Below, piece by piece: positions 35,537 to 46,500 of a stretch of DNA of 64,000 nt. The notes beneath the pieces were generated by a model that saw only the letters and a list, made by a program, of their open reading frames with translations, was not told the DNA's origin and made no database searches. Every line of letters starts with the position of its first letter. The stretch's first letter is position 1. The DNA is from Pirellulaceae bacterium (GTDB taxonomy: Bacteria > Planctomycetota > Planctomycetia > Pirellulales > Pirellulaceae): positions 372,001 through 436,000 of the forward strand of contig JAHBXT010000004.1 in the NCBI GenBank assembly GCA_019636385.1, in the 5' to 3' direction. The position numbers and the translations under genes are program-made.

Positions 35537-36352
35537 TTATTCCTCCCTAGCGTTTTCATCAGTTTCAGCCTCGACATCTGTGTCAGCCGCTCCGCCAGCC
35601 GTCAGCGACTGTGGCTCTGATTGCTTGAGCGGTAGTCGCCCGCCAGCAGCCAGCATAGCTTGAATATCGTCGATCAATCCTTGCCACGCTGGCTCTTCGG
35701 GCCATTCGTACGAACCGTAAATCTGCCCATCGGCATCGACTAACAGCAATTTGTCGGCATGAAAGCGACGATCGACCGGCAGAAAGTACATCTCGGCACC
35801 CACCCGGCGAATGTACGTCAAGTCGCCTGTCAGAAAGTACCATTGAGCGGGATCGGCACCATATTGTTTGGCATACTCTGCCAATACCGGCGGCTGATCG
35901 ACATCTGGATCGCAAGTAATGCTGACCAATCGGAATGGTTGGCCGCGAAACTGCTGCTGCAACAACTTCAGCTTTTCGTTTTGTCTAGGACAAATAGTTG
36001 GGCAGACGGTGAAGAAGAAACTAAGCACATAAGGCTGACCTTTCAAGTCGTGGCTTGAAACCGACTTGCCATGAATGTCGGTCAACTCAAACTGGCTCAA
36101 CCACTCCTGGTCGCTGCCCGCTGGCCTGCGCGGCGGCTGACTGATGCCGCGCCGTTGATATTGATCGGCAGGAACCAACTTGCCATTTTCGTCTTCGACG
36201 TAGGCGATCGCCGCAACACCTTCGTCGCGACGTCCGCTTGGACAACCGACCTGCATCGCCAAACCAGCTATCAACACGGCAAAAATTATCCAGCGGCTAA
36301 CCGGACACCGATAGCATGGATGGATAGACGCTAGTTCTTCATTTGGGCTCAT
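35537..36352 (-). CDS. SCO1/SenC/PrrC family copper chaperone lipoprotein
   Basis: The 271-residue product has a lipoprotein-like signal (WIIFAVLIAGLAMQVGC, Cys 37) and a SCO thioredoxin-fold domain. The copper ligands are visible: CPTIC (Cys 117 and 121) in SFFFTVCPTICPRQNEKL, and His 198 in DRRFHADKLLLVD. SCO proteins load copper into the Cu-A centre of cytochrome c oxidase or act as thiol reductases on it. The ATG at 36352 was chosen because AGGTGA lies six bases upstream and because the longer frame from 36559 would run through a repeat motif. It is the first gene of a minus-strand unit with DUF420. The acidic C-terminal tail (DTDVEAETDENAREE) is probably flexible. Confidence 0.9.
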   Translation of the reverse strand: MSPNEELASIHPCYRCPVSRWIIFAVLIAGLAMQVGCPSGRRDEGVAAIAYVEDENGKLVPADQYQRRGISQPPRRPAGSDQEWLSQFELTDIHGKSVSSHDLKGQPYVLSFFFTVCPTICPRQNEKLKLLQQQFRGQPFRLVSITCDPDVDQPPVLAEYAKQYGADPAQWYFLTGDLTYIRRVGAEMYFLPVDRRFHADKLLLVDADGQIYGSYEWPEEPAWQGLIDDIQAMLAAGGRLPLKQSEPQSLTAGGAADTDVEAETDENAREE

Positions 36353-36435
36353 TATGTTCACCTGTGTTAACATTCTATTCCAATTCCCAACAGCCTCACA
36401 GGCAACCTGTACCTCTGAAGGCAACCTGTAAGAAG

Positions 36436-36453
36436 GTAGCTTTCGTCGCCAGA
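36436..36453 (-). repeat. Dispersed motif TCTGGCGAC-type, copy 6
   Basis: GTAGCTTTCGTCGCCAGA on the plus strand, the complement of TCTGGCGACGAAAGCTAC. It lies upstream of the SCO1 gene, about 260 bases before the sugar isomerase start. Confidence 0.55.
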
Positions 36454-36695
36454 CGGTGGAGGCTGGGCGATACCAGCGACTGGTGATGGTGTCGACGGTA
36501 GATTTTAACTGCCACGTGCCGAAAAGCCGGTATCGAAATGGGACCAAGGCCACTAGCACGATGCGGTCTGGTATGTTTTCTCAGGCTTGTTAAGCTGACT
36601 TGGCCGCGTTTAGCTGGGTACAGCGCAGACAACTGTGGAGCGACCATCCATAGCGGCCTGATGACACTACATCGCCTCAAGAGAGTTGGTAACCC

Positions 36696-37613
36696 ATGAT
36701 TCAACTTGGATTTGTCACGGCCATCGTGCCGGAATTGTCGTTGCCTGAAGTACTGCAACTGGCCGCTCAGATCGGCTACGATTGCGTGGAGGTTATGTGC
36801 TGGCCGCCCAGCAAAGCCGATCGGCGTTACGCCGGTGTAACGCACATCGACGTCACGCAGTTGAGTGATTCGGCGATCGCTGAGATCAATCAATTGCAGC
36901 ACAGTACCGGCGTGAAGATCAGCGGCTTGGGCTACTATCCCAACTGCCTGTCGGCCAACCTCGAAGAAGCTCAAGCTGCGGTGGAACATCTGCGTCGAGT
37001 CATGCAAGCTGCTCCGCGACTGGGACTGCAAAACGTGAATACGTTTATTGGCCGCGATCATCGGCTGAGCGTCGAAGATAATTGGCCGCGACTGCTGGAT
37101 ACTTGGGGGCCGCTCATGGAGTTGGCCGATAGCTTGAATCTGAAGGTCGGCATCGAGAACTGCCCGATGCTGTTCTCCAAAGATGAATGGCCAGGCGGTA
37201 AGAACATCGCCTCTAACCCCGAAGTCTGGTCGCGACTGTTCCGCGATATTTCCAGTCCGAACCTGGGGCTGAATTTCGATCCCTCACACATGGTGTGGCA
37301 AGTGATGGACTACTTGTCTGCGGTTCGCAATTTCGGCAACCGCATTTGGCACACACATGCCAAGGACGCCACACTGGATCGCCATCGGCTGAACGAAGTC
37401 GGCTTGCTGGCTTATCCTCCGCTATACCACACTCCTAAGCTGCCGGGATTGGGCGAAGTGAACTGGGGTGCCTTCATAGCCACCTTGTTGGACAGTGGTT
37501 TTCGGGGCGCAATGTGCGTGGAAGTGGAGGACCGCGCCTATGAAGGCTCGCTAGCCGACCGCAAGGCGTCGTTGGTCCAGAGTTACCGCTATCTGAAGAA
37601 CTTTATTCCGTGA
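36696..37613 (+). CDS. Sugar phosphate isomerase/epimerase family protein (xylose isomerase-like TIM barrel)
   Basis: The 305-residue product is an AP-endonuclease-2 type TIM barrel. Typical metal-site residues appear in order: YDCVEVMCW, GLQNVNTFIGRDH, VGIENCP (Glu ligand), NLGLNFDPSHMVWQ (Asp, His), RIWHTHAKDA (His) and the final Glu in AMCVEVEDRAY. These enzymes isomerise or epimerise sugars or inositol derivatives in the cytoplasm. The gene is directly coupled to deoC (GTGA overlap or nine-base gap), which suggests a common sugar-phosphate pathway. The exact substrate is unknown. Confidence 0.85.
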   Translation: MIQLGFVTAIVPELSLPEVLQLAAQIGYDCVEVMCWPPSKADRRYAGVTHIDVTQLSDSAIAEINQLQHSTGVKISGLGYYPNCLSANLEEAQAAVEHLRRVMQAAPRLGLQNVNTFIGRDHRLSVEDNWPRLLDTWGPLMELADSLNLKVGIENCPMLFSKDEWPGGKNIASNPEVWSRLFRDISSPNLGLNFDPSHMVWQVMDYLSAVRNFGNRIWHTHAKDATLDRHRLNEVGLLAYPPLYHTPKLPGLGEVNWGAFIATLLDSGFRGAMCVEVEDRAYEGSLADRKASLVQSYRYLKNFIP

Positions 37614-37621
37614 GCTTACCC

Positions 37622-38350
37622 ATGAGCGCTTCCTATTTGGCTTTCTCGAAGATGATCGACCATTCGCTGTTGGTGCCTACCACCACCCAGCCACAACTGG
37701 ACGATGGCTGCCAACTGGCGTTGGCCTACGATGTGGCCAGTGTGTGCATCATGCCCTTCTACCTTAAACGCTGTAGTCAGATTCTGGCCGGATCGACCGT
37801 GCTGCCCAGCACCACCATCGGCTTCCCTCACGGTGGTCATGCAACCGCCATCAAACGCGCTGAAGCTCTCCAGGCCATCGACGACGGCGGACAAGAGCTG
37901 GACATGGTGGTCAATATCAGCCAAGTTCTGTCGGGCAATTGGTCCTACGTCACCGATGACATAGCTGCCGTGGTCGAGGTGACTCACGCCGCCGGACGGA
38001 AGATCAAGGTCATTTTCGAGAACTGCTACTTGACTGACGACCACAAGCGCAAACTTTGCCACATCTGCACCGAGCTGCGTGTCGATTGGGTCAAGACGAG
38101 CACTGGCTATGGCAGCAGCGGAGCTACCGCCGATGACTTGCGGCTCATGCTACAATCCGTCGGTCCCAGCGTGCAAGTCAAAGCCGCCGGTGGCATTCGC
38201 GACTTTGACAAACTGTCCGAATACAAACAGCTTGGCGTCACGCGCTGCGGTGCCAGTGCAACCGCCGTCATTCTCGATCGCGCCCGTCAAGAGCTGGGCT
38301 TGCTACCCATCCAGTTTCAATCTAAGCCCTCAGCGGCTTCCAGCTATTGA
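37622..38350 (+). CDS. deoC: Deoxyribose-phosphate aldolase
   Basis: The 242-residue class I aldolase splits 2-deoxyribose 5-phosphate into glyceraldehyde 3-phosphate and acetaldehyde. Visible active-site parts are MIDHSLL at the start, GQELDMVVNIS (Asp), DWVKTSTGYG (Schiff-base Lys) and VKAAGGIRD (second Lys). Length is normal. A GTG at 37610 overlapping the upstream TGA (GTGA) could also serve as start and would add four residues (MSLP). Other deoxynucleoside genes (deoA, deoB, deoD) are absent from the window, so the partner isomerase may set the pathway. Confidence 0.93.
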   Translation: MSASYLAFSKMIDHSLLVPTTTQPQLDDGCQLALAYDVASVCIMPFYLKRCSQILAGSTVLPSTTIGFPHGGHATAIKRAEALQAIDDGGQELDMVVNISQVLSGNWSYVTDDIAAVVEVTHAAGRKIKVIFENCYLTDDHKRKLCHICTELRVDWVKTSTGYGSSGATADDLRLMLQSVGPSVQVKAAGGIRDFDKLSEYKQLGVTRCGASATAVILDRARQELGLLPIQFQSKPSAASSY

Positions 38351-38482
38351 GTTGCTGTAACGTTTGATGGTAGCTACGATTCGACCACTCACCTATTTGC
38401 TGAAGCATTTCAATAATCTGAAGTCGACGGTGTATTATCAGCGTAGCTTCCTTTTTCGCTTATTACGTCCGGAGCCATTGTC

Positions 38483-38686
38483 GTGAAGGTCAGAGTTATC
38501 ATCCATCCGGCTGAAGAAGGTGGATTCTGGGCATAAGTTCCTGCGCTGCCCGGTTGCGTTTTTCAGGGGGGAAACAATCGATGAGACGCTTGCCAGCATT
38601 CGCGCAGCTGCCGCTGGATGGCTTGAGGTCGCCGATGACCGCGCGACCCCTGAAGCCCATTGCAGTTAACGGAAATCGAATTGTGA
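38483..38686 (+). pseudogene. hicB-type antitoxin pseudogene
   Basis: The frame starts with GTG at 38483 (GGAG nine bases upstream) and encodes VKVRVIIHPAEEGGFWA, then a TAA at 38534 where HicB proteins have Glu. It continues VPALPGCVFQ, then shifts by one base inside a run of six G (38566-38571). It resumes as ETLASIRAAAAGWLEVADDR. A further shift near 38660 gives the HicB-like end QLTEIEL and a TGA at 38684. This is a typical HicB antitoxin (partial RNase H fold) with one nonsense change and two indels, so it cannot make a full protein. No HicA toxin is seen next to it. The gap from 38687 to 38814 shows no other gene. Confidence 0.75.
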
Positions 38687-38814
38687 AGATCCAGTTAGCC
38701 AGAATCACAGCCTGCCCCCGGGCAAGCCGCGCGTGATCGAAATGCTCTCCGGCTTGTCCGGGAGATCACTTCCGTTTCTCGATAAATTCGTTCAAAACAG
38801 ATAAGCCGGTCGTC

Positions 38815-39450
38815 TCACCCGGATCGGCAACAGTCTGCCAGTCGGACAATCCTGTCGGCCAGCGACTGAGCTTCGGATTGATTGTGAGTAATGTGCAATA
38901 CAGTTACACTGCGGCTGTGCTTGATCCTAGACAAATGTTCTATCAACTCGCTGCGTGTCTGATCGTCCAGCGCGCTGAGCGGTTCATCGAGCAGTAGCAA
39001 TGGCGGTCGAAACGCCAGGGCACGGCCCAGCGCGACCCGCTGTGCCTCGCCACCGCTCAGTCCGGCTGGATAGCGTTGCAATAAATGGCTGATCGCAAGT
39101 TGCTGAGCCAGCTCCTGTGTGCGCTGCTGGATTTCGGCTCGCGACTGTCGTTGCAACTGTAAGGCAAAACCCAAATGCTGCGCGACGGTCATGGTGGGAA
39201 ACAGCGCCAAGTCTTGCGGAACGTAGCCGATGCGTCGATCTCCAGGCGCCGCGTCGGTTACATCCTGATTGCCGATGACGATGCGACCGGCTGACACACT
39301 GCGCAATCCGCAAATGGCTTCCAACATTGTCGTCTTGCCACAACCGGTGCGGCCCATCAAGGCGACGTATTGCCCGGACTCCACCTCCAACTGCACATCT
39401 CGCAGTTCAAAGCGGCCGGCGCGAATCGTTACGTTTTCCAGGCGTATCAT
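38815..39450 (-). CDS. ModC-like ABC transporter ATP-binding protein
   Basis: The 211-residue ATPase has Walker A GRTGCGKTT (about 33-41), Q-loop YVPQDLALFP, signature LSGGEAQRVALGRAL (about 130-144), Walker B LLLLDEPLSALDD and switch His LHITHNQSE. These features match importer ATPases for molybdate, tungstate or sulfate. It lacks the C-terminal TOBE/regulatory domain that full ModC proteins have. It starts four bases after the permease gene. No substrate-binding protein gene is adjacent. Confidence 0.86.
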   Translation of the reverse strand: MIRLENVTIRAGRFELRDVQLEVESGQYVALMGRTGCGKTTMLEAICGLRSVSAGRIVIGNQDVTDAAPGDRRIGYVPQDLALFPTMTVAQHLGFALQLQRQSRAEIQQRTQELAQQLAISHLLQRYPAGLSGGEAQRVALGRALAFRPPLLLLDEPLSALDDQTRSELIEHLSRIKHSRSVTVLHITHNQSEAQSLADRIVRLADCCRSG

Positions 39451-39454
39451 GAGG

Positions 39455-40288
39455 CTACCTGTCGACTCCTGCCCAGCGCAGAATGACCAGCACCACAGCG
39501 GCCATCGTCACCATCAGCAGCGAAATCGCCACCGCCGCGTTGAGCTCACCAACGCTCAACTCTAAGAACACTGACGTCGATAACACTTCCGTCTTCATCC
39601 GCGTGGTACCTGCAAACACCATGATCGGGCCAAATTCCCCCAGCGCTCGCGACCAGGCGATCGTGCCAGCCGTGATCATTCCGCGCCAACTCTGCGGCAA
39701 TGCGACTTTGACAAACGCCTGAGCCCGTGAACACCCCAATGTTCTAGCCACCTGTTCAGCCCGCGGATTGATCTGATCGAAGGTCACGCGCATGGTACGA
39801 ATTGCAAACGCGCAAGAAACCGCGAATTGTGCCAGCACGACGGCGGGCCAACGAAAAGCGATTTCAAGACCTAAACTATGCCGCAACCAGGAATCCAATT
39901 GCCACTGACCGATCTTGAGGTGGAACAGTATCAAAAGACTCAATCCCAACACCAGCGGGGGCAGCACGATGGGTATATCGACTATGGCGTCAATCAGCCA
40001 GCGACCAGGAAAACGATAACGCGACAGCAGATAGGCCAACGGCGTAGCCACCCACAACGACCAGATGGCTGCCACCGTACACGACAGAAGTGTCAACTGC
40101 AGCGACGACCGAATCTCTGGTTTGACCAGAATGCTCCTAAAATCCTCGAGCGACACAAACCAAATGTCAGCTAGCAACATCAGGGCGATTAACAACACAA
40201 AGCAGGACGACAATCCGCCCATGACCAGCAGAAAGATCGCATCGTGCAGTTCGCTGGATCGCCGCTTTTCCAATCCTGGCTCGCTCAT
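39455..40288 (-). CDS. ModB-like ABC transporter permease
   Basis: The 277-residue permease has about six membrane helices and the EAA-like coupling loop (EQVARTLGCSRAQAFVKVAL) followed by ARxLGEFG-type sequence (WSRALGEFGPIMVFAG). That is the hallmark of the molybdate/tungstate/sulfate permease group. The ATG at 40288 is used; the TTG at 40291 would add one residue. The gene begins the two-gene minus-strand unit with the ATPase. Which oxyanion it carries cannot be read from this sequence. Confidence 0.86.
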   Translation of the reverse strand: MSEPGLEKRRSSELHDAIFLLVMGGLSSCFVLLIALMLLADIWFVSLEDFRSILVKPEIRSSLQLTLLSCTVAAIWSLWVATPLAYLLSRYRFPGRWLIDAIVDIPIVLPPLVLGLSLLILFHLKIGQWQLDSWLRHSLGLEIAFRWPAVVLAQFAVSCAFAIRTMRVTFDQINPRAEQVARTLGCSRAQAFVKVALPQSWRGMITAGTIAWSRALGEFGPIMVFAGTTRMKTEVLSTSVFLELSVGELNAAVAISLLMVTMAAVVLVILRWAGVDR

Positions 40289-40374
40289 CAACGTTACTTA
40301 GGGAACAACCACACCAAAGTCATTGCCGTTAGGTGTTACTAAAAAAAAACGTAACCGTTCAGGACCTGTGCTGT

Positions 40375-40483
40375 GGTGGGCCAGCGCGGGGCCAAGTGAT
40401 TCGTATTGGGATAGGCTTGGCTCAAATCGACTAACTTTAGCGTTGAATACCAAACTTCATTGGCCCTGCTGGTCCCACCCTAC
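40375..40483 (+). repeat. Dispersed ~100-base element, copy 2
   Basis: Begins GGTGGGCCAGCGCGGGGCC and ends TGGTCCCACCCTAC. It lies between the alpha-2-macroglobulin gene and the ModB-like gene, and shares its ends and parts of its interior (CGACTA-CTT) with copy 1. Confidence 0.7.
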
Positions 40484-40541
40484 AAAACGCGTGAGCGGTT
40501 ACTCATAAACTATAATCCCGACCGTTGCCAGCCGGCTACGC

Positions 40542-43500
40542 TCATTGAACCTCCAGGCGAATACTCTGGCTGTGGCTGTTGAATTCCGGAGCGTACATAC
40601 ATTGCACATTGGCCATACCAGTCGAGTAGCTGCCCTTGAGCTGTACGCGCGTCGAATATTCAAAGACATAAGTGCCGCTGCGCAAGTAGTCGATGAAGAA
40701 GTGACTGGCGGTGTCGCGTGTCGATTCGTAGTAGCCCAGGCCATCCTGATATTGATAGCCCGACAGCACGTTGACCGGTTCGGTGCCGCTGCCGCGATGA
40801 TCCTTCAGGTGAACATATTCCATGTCGCGGTCCACTTTCAGCACCAACCGCACGACCAATTCGTCACCCACAAAGGCGTTGGCCACCCGATCATTCTGGC
40901 CGACGGCCTGTAGCTGAGGTCCACTATCTGTATTGCGTTTGACATACAATTCTTTGGTCAGCTTGAGCGGTGTGTCGGCATGCGCCGTCACGCGATCGAT
41001 ATCTTCAAAGTACTGCCAATGCACGCTGCCCCAGGCAACACCGGGCTCACGCTTGGTGACGCTGATATTACCCAACTGAGCGTTCACGTCACCGCCGACG
41101 CGCCTCTGCTCGTAGAATCCGGTACCAGCTTCGATTTTGACGGGCTGAATCAGTTGATCGTTGAGGGCTACTTCGACTGGCTGATCGGCAACCAACAGGT
41201 CTGTCCCGCGCAATAGTAAGGCGTACACGGCATCCGCAGTGGCTTTTGTGGTCTTCCAATGCTGGGTCTGCTTTTGCTTGAGCAGCCAGACTTTGCAATC
41301 TTCCACCATTTTCGCGTCTTGAGCAACTTCATCAAAAGCCTCGATCAGCGCCGCCTGCGATTCGATGGGAGCGTGATACCACCAATAGAATTGATCGGCC
41401 GTTTTCCAATACGTACCCAGTTCTTCGTTGGTCAGCGATCGCTCCTTCAGCGAGACCATGATCTTCTGCGCCGCATCGCCTTTTCCGAATCGCTTCAAGG
41501 CCAGTGCCACATGCGCCTGCGACTGCAAACTGCCTATTTGTAGCCAATAACGCTCGGCTTGATCCAGCCAAAATCTGAGGGCCACTTGATGCTCGGCGGC
41601 TATCGGATGCTCGGGCAGAAAGAAACTCCGACCATACAAATACATGGCGATCGTGTAGTTCAAGAAATTGCCCGGCTGATCAACAGCCTTTGCACCGGCC
41701 GGTGGGTTGGGCGTGTCTTTCTTGCGCTGCATAGCGTCAAGTGCCAAACGATGCTGCTGGTCCAGCCAGTTATCCAAGGCTGTGAGCGAACGAATGGCCG
41801 CAGTCGAGTCGATGGCGACCCCCAGATGTCTCAATCGGCCAAAGCCGGTCGTGATATACAGCGTAATATAATCGCTGGGAGGTCCATCGGGGAACCAAGC
41901 CCAACGTCCATCGGCCAACTGCCGATCGGCTAACTCGGTCAGCGCTCGCTGTGTCTCGTCACTCAGGCGATTGCGGTCAAACAATACGCCGACATTCCGC
42001 CGGGATTGGCTTTCCGACTGAGCTTGCTGGACCCAGGGAGATTCTTCCAGCATCGTCGACTTCAAATCTTGATTCTTCGTCAACGGACTATCCAGTGCAT
42101 CCGATCTGCGCCACTGCTCAAAGACGCGCTCGATCTTGGGGTCGCTGGCCGCGATGTGCCCGGCTAACGAATTGGCGTACAGTCGATTAAAAATCTGTTC
42201 GCTGCACTGATGTGGATACGTCATCAAGTAAGGCAATGACATCACGGCATACCAGGCTGGATTGGAGGCCATTTGGACTGTCAGCGATTGATGCTGGAGA
42301 GTGTTGGAATTTCCCGAATCCAGCAGTCGGCGGAACTGAAACTGTTTGGTCTGCGCCCCTCGAATTGGCAGGGGCAACGACTCGGTTATCAGCACGCGCC
42401 GCGACAGCACCGGCAGGTAACCTTCTTCGCCGTCACTGAGCCGCCCGGAAGATGCCAAGGCGCGGTAGGTTATCAGCGACAAGCCATCCGGCACACGAAT
42501 GCGCCAAGCCAAAGCCTGCGTTCCGCCAGCCGGTATATCAAACTCTTGCGATGCAGTTGCATTGCCGAGCTGTGCATCGAGCGAATTGCCTGTCTGCGGA
42601 TCATTGAAATTCAGACCGGCGCTACCGGTCTGCCGTGTCGGAGACATGTTGGTAACTTTCACGGTCACTTCAACTTCGTCGCCTTCGCGCAAGAAGCGCG
42701 GGGCATTCGGCTGGATCATCAAGTCCTTGCTGGTTACCGCAGAATCACTCAGTAAGCCGCCGCGCAGCTGCTGATCATGGGCAAACCCCAGGAAACGCCA
42801 GCGGGTGAGCGCTTCGGGCATCGTGAACTCCAACCTCACCACACCGTCGCCTGCCGACACGATGTGCGGAAAGAAAAATGCTGTCTCGTTTAAGTTGGTG
42901 CGTACCGAAATACCGTCCAAACTAACCTTGGGCAGGTCGCCACCTGTACCCGCAGCAGCTTGCTCTTCTCCATAAGCTTGGCTGTTGGCGTCAGAACTCG
43001 CCACTCCGCCCGACTTCTGCATGATGATGCCGGCTTGGCTTGAATCGGCCATAGCTTCTGGTGCTGCACTCATGGCTCTCATGGATATTCCTCCATGACC
43101 GAGCATTGGCATCGTCCTGTCCAATCGGCCGCCACCCGGCCCCGCGGACGAACCGGGGATGTCCAGCACGGAATATCGCCAATCAATATCCTTGTATGCA
43201 ATGTTCCAATCATATCGGAATGTCTGCAGCAGCTTGGCGTGATTGGCAAACTCACGCACTAGGTGCGAATAGTCCTGTCGAAACACTCCGAAACCTGACA
43301 TCCAGGCGTGCGGTGCGAATGCATCCAGCGAAGCGTCGTACAACGTGGCGACCATTTCAGCCACCGCTTTTTCTGCATCGGGACCCTGAATGACAGCCGT
43401 CCAGGTCTCGCGCTGAGCGGGACCAAGCTTTGATACAAATCGTTCCCAAGTGATTTTCAGCTGTTTGTTGCTCCAGGGCACATCTATTTTGCGAGTTTCC

Positions 43501-46500
43501 AGATAAGCTCGATTCTGTTTCACAAATGTAACATGTAGCGTCACGCCTCCGCGCATGGCTTCGGTGATCGGTAGTTCAATGATACTTTGAGTGCGATTGG
43601 CGTCGGTCCAGTAGCTGCGGATCATCTTTCCACGATGCTCGATTTCTATCAGCGCGCGCGCCGACTGATAGCCGCTGCCCCATACAGCACGTAAGGTCTG
43701 GCCGGGCTGGACCGATGACTTTTCGATACTCAGTCGATGAGGAATCCTGGCCGCATAGCGTGGGGCGTTAACATCCAAAACTTCCAGCGGCAATTCGGCG
43801 GTCACCGGCTTGCCAAAGCGATCCTGCGTGGTCAATATCGCTCGGTACATTCCTGCGCCCAGCTCAGTCGACAACTTCTGCAGGCCTGTGGCATCGGTCT
43901 GAAAATCAGCTTCGAAAGCCACATCGCCCAACGGCCAGCTCGCCGGATTGCTCAAATCCTCCTTCGGGCGTTCGTCGCTCCCGACAGGCACCGGTCCGCG
44001 GCGTCCTGTGTGTCCGCGCCAAGGCGGCATCAGTGACGGACGGGCTACTTGATCGGGCTGCTGCAGCGCGTGAATTTTGATGCGACCAGCCGCTACTTGG
44101 TTTTGTCCATCCAAATCCGTGGTTTTGATGGTCAGTTCGACCGGCCCAGCCGTCGTTTGCCAGTCATCAACTGACAAATTCGCGCTGAGCGCGATAAAGC
44201 CTACATTCACGGTACGCTCGGTAGAGCGAGTCTCGCCGGTACCATCAGTAACATCGGCGTGAACGACGTATTGGAACGTGGCCTGAGAATCTTCGGCTAC
44301 CGACGCATCGGGCTTGGCTACGAATTGCAGTTGAAATTCGCCGTTATCGTCGGTGACTGCACTACCGCGAGCAATCTCCTGGCTCTCGCCGCGCGACGGC
44401 GGTAGCCACCACATCCTCCAGTACCACCAACCTGGATAACGCACCTGCCTGACGACGCGCCACTGCACACTAGCACCGAGGGTGCTGGCTCCGGTGTACG
44501 CAGTGGCCTTACCAGCCACCGTTACCTGCTGGTTGAGTTTGGGAGCTGCGGTGGGTGGAGATAATTCAACTTCAAACTTGGGCCGCTTGTACTCTTCCAC
44601 GCGCACTGCGGCTTGTCCAGGAGATCCCGAGACGACTTGAATGGTCATCATGCCTGTCAGCCGATCTCTAGGTGCCGTGAAGCTGCCACTGAAGCTTCCA
44701 TAGTCGTTGCTGCGCAGCTGTAGCTGTTCAACCGGCTGATGATTCGCATCCAGCAACGCGACAGTCATATCCTGACCACTTAGCGTTTCATATTTATCGT
44801 TTTCGTGCTGGAACGAATAGCAAATGCCCTTGAACCGAATGGTCTGCCCCGGCCGATAGATCGCGCGGTCGGTAAAAAACACAGTTTGCTGAACTAGTGG
44901 CGAACCGTGCTGACGACCGAAGTTGCTGTGCATATTGGTGGAACTCAGACGATCGCGCCCATGCTCTGCCCACAACCATACCGGTCCGCGCTCATCGACG
45001 GGAAATTCGAATCGCCCGTCGCGATCGGTCTTGATAGGGGTGAGCGCGATTCGCTTGCCATTGCGGGGTTCATGTTGCCAGGCCTGGATTGTGGCTCCAG
45101 CAATCGGCAGTCCGCTTCCAGCTTCCAATACATATCCTCCGATTTTGCCATCATCTTGCTTGTTTTGGACGACTAACGACAACTTGCTAACCCAAACCTC
45201 GGTGACGCATACTTGATTGTCGGCATCGGAAAAATCTTCATTGTGGCTGGACAGCAGATAATAGGCCCCGAGTGGCATATCCTTTGGGACCGGCAATGAA
45301 TGGACGTGCAGCTTGTAGTCCGCAGTGGCTGGCAAATCGGCTGACCACGCCTTGATCGGCTTGGCGTTCAACAGTCGGCGATAGTCGTCATCATTCAAAT
45401 TCTCAGGCTGCCAGCGATGTGAAGTAACGAATTCCTGGAAATTCAGCGGCAGCATGCGAAAGTAAACTTTGGTAACATTGCGATAACGGACATCGATCGT
45501 CGGCCAAGGATCATTCCACACGCGCTCGGTAGTGACCTGGGCTTCGCGGGCTTCAATCTCCTGAATCAAGTTGTAACATTGGTTTCCACCCACAGTCGTG
45601 GGGAAGCGATCCAGTGCCTCGCTAGCCAGTTGGTGTGCAGCCGCTGACTGACCGGCGTCTTGAGCCAATTGAGCACGTTTTGCTTGAGCCTGTGCCCACA
45701 GAGGATGATCGCTGGCTGCAATCTGAAAATGCCTCAGCGCAGCATCGTAGCGAGCGGCCTTGTCGCCACCTTGTGCATGATTATTCGCAAACTGCAGCCG
45801 TGCAAAATCCGCTTCCAATTGCGCAGTCAAATCCTCATCGGCACTGTGAAATTTCAATAGCTCTTGATGCAGTTTGACCGCTACCAACAACGGCGCGCGA
45901 CGATCGACCGCTTCGGGTTGCCATGCCAGAAACTCTTCCAGCGGTGCAAAGACGGGACTATCAACCAGTAGATCAAAAGCGTGGATTGATCGCGAACCGG
46001 CCTGCTCGGCAGCCGAGTAGAACTCCAGTGCATGATGGACCACTGCGTCATACATGCTGGGACGATACTTGGCTGGAACACTGCCCTTGGTAAGCAACAA
46101 TTTGTATTGCTCCACCGGCGTCTGCTTGAGTTGCTCGGCTTCACGCAGCGCGCGAGCAAACTGGCCATCGACGGCTTTCAAAATGCGAGGCAGATCCCAA
46201 GTGGTCAGATCATCATCGGGCCCAGGAACAGCCGCGGCGTCAGCATCGTCGGCTTGAGGGCTATGGGAATCCGCCACACCTGTCCTACCCGCAAACCGCC
46301 CACGATTCTCCTGAAAGAATTCCCACATCCAGGTAGCTTGGATCAGCTCCAGCATCGGCCGCATGGCTGCTTCGGCCGAGTCGATCTCGGCTCGCAGTCG
46401 TTTCAGCCGAGTATCCGGAGCGCTCTCGTTGGTGGTTGATTCCAGATTGACTCGAGTAGCTAACACGACAATCTTTTCGGCCACATCGCCAGTGGCCTGG

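Noticed and set aside
38687..38814. Possible hicA toxin after the hicB pseudogene
   Set aside because: None of the three plus-strand frames gives a HicA-like start or motif.
46032..46439. 135-codon frame on the plus strand inside the alpha-2-macroglobulin gene
   Set aside because: It is antisense to a long coding region with clear domain matches.
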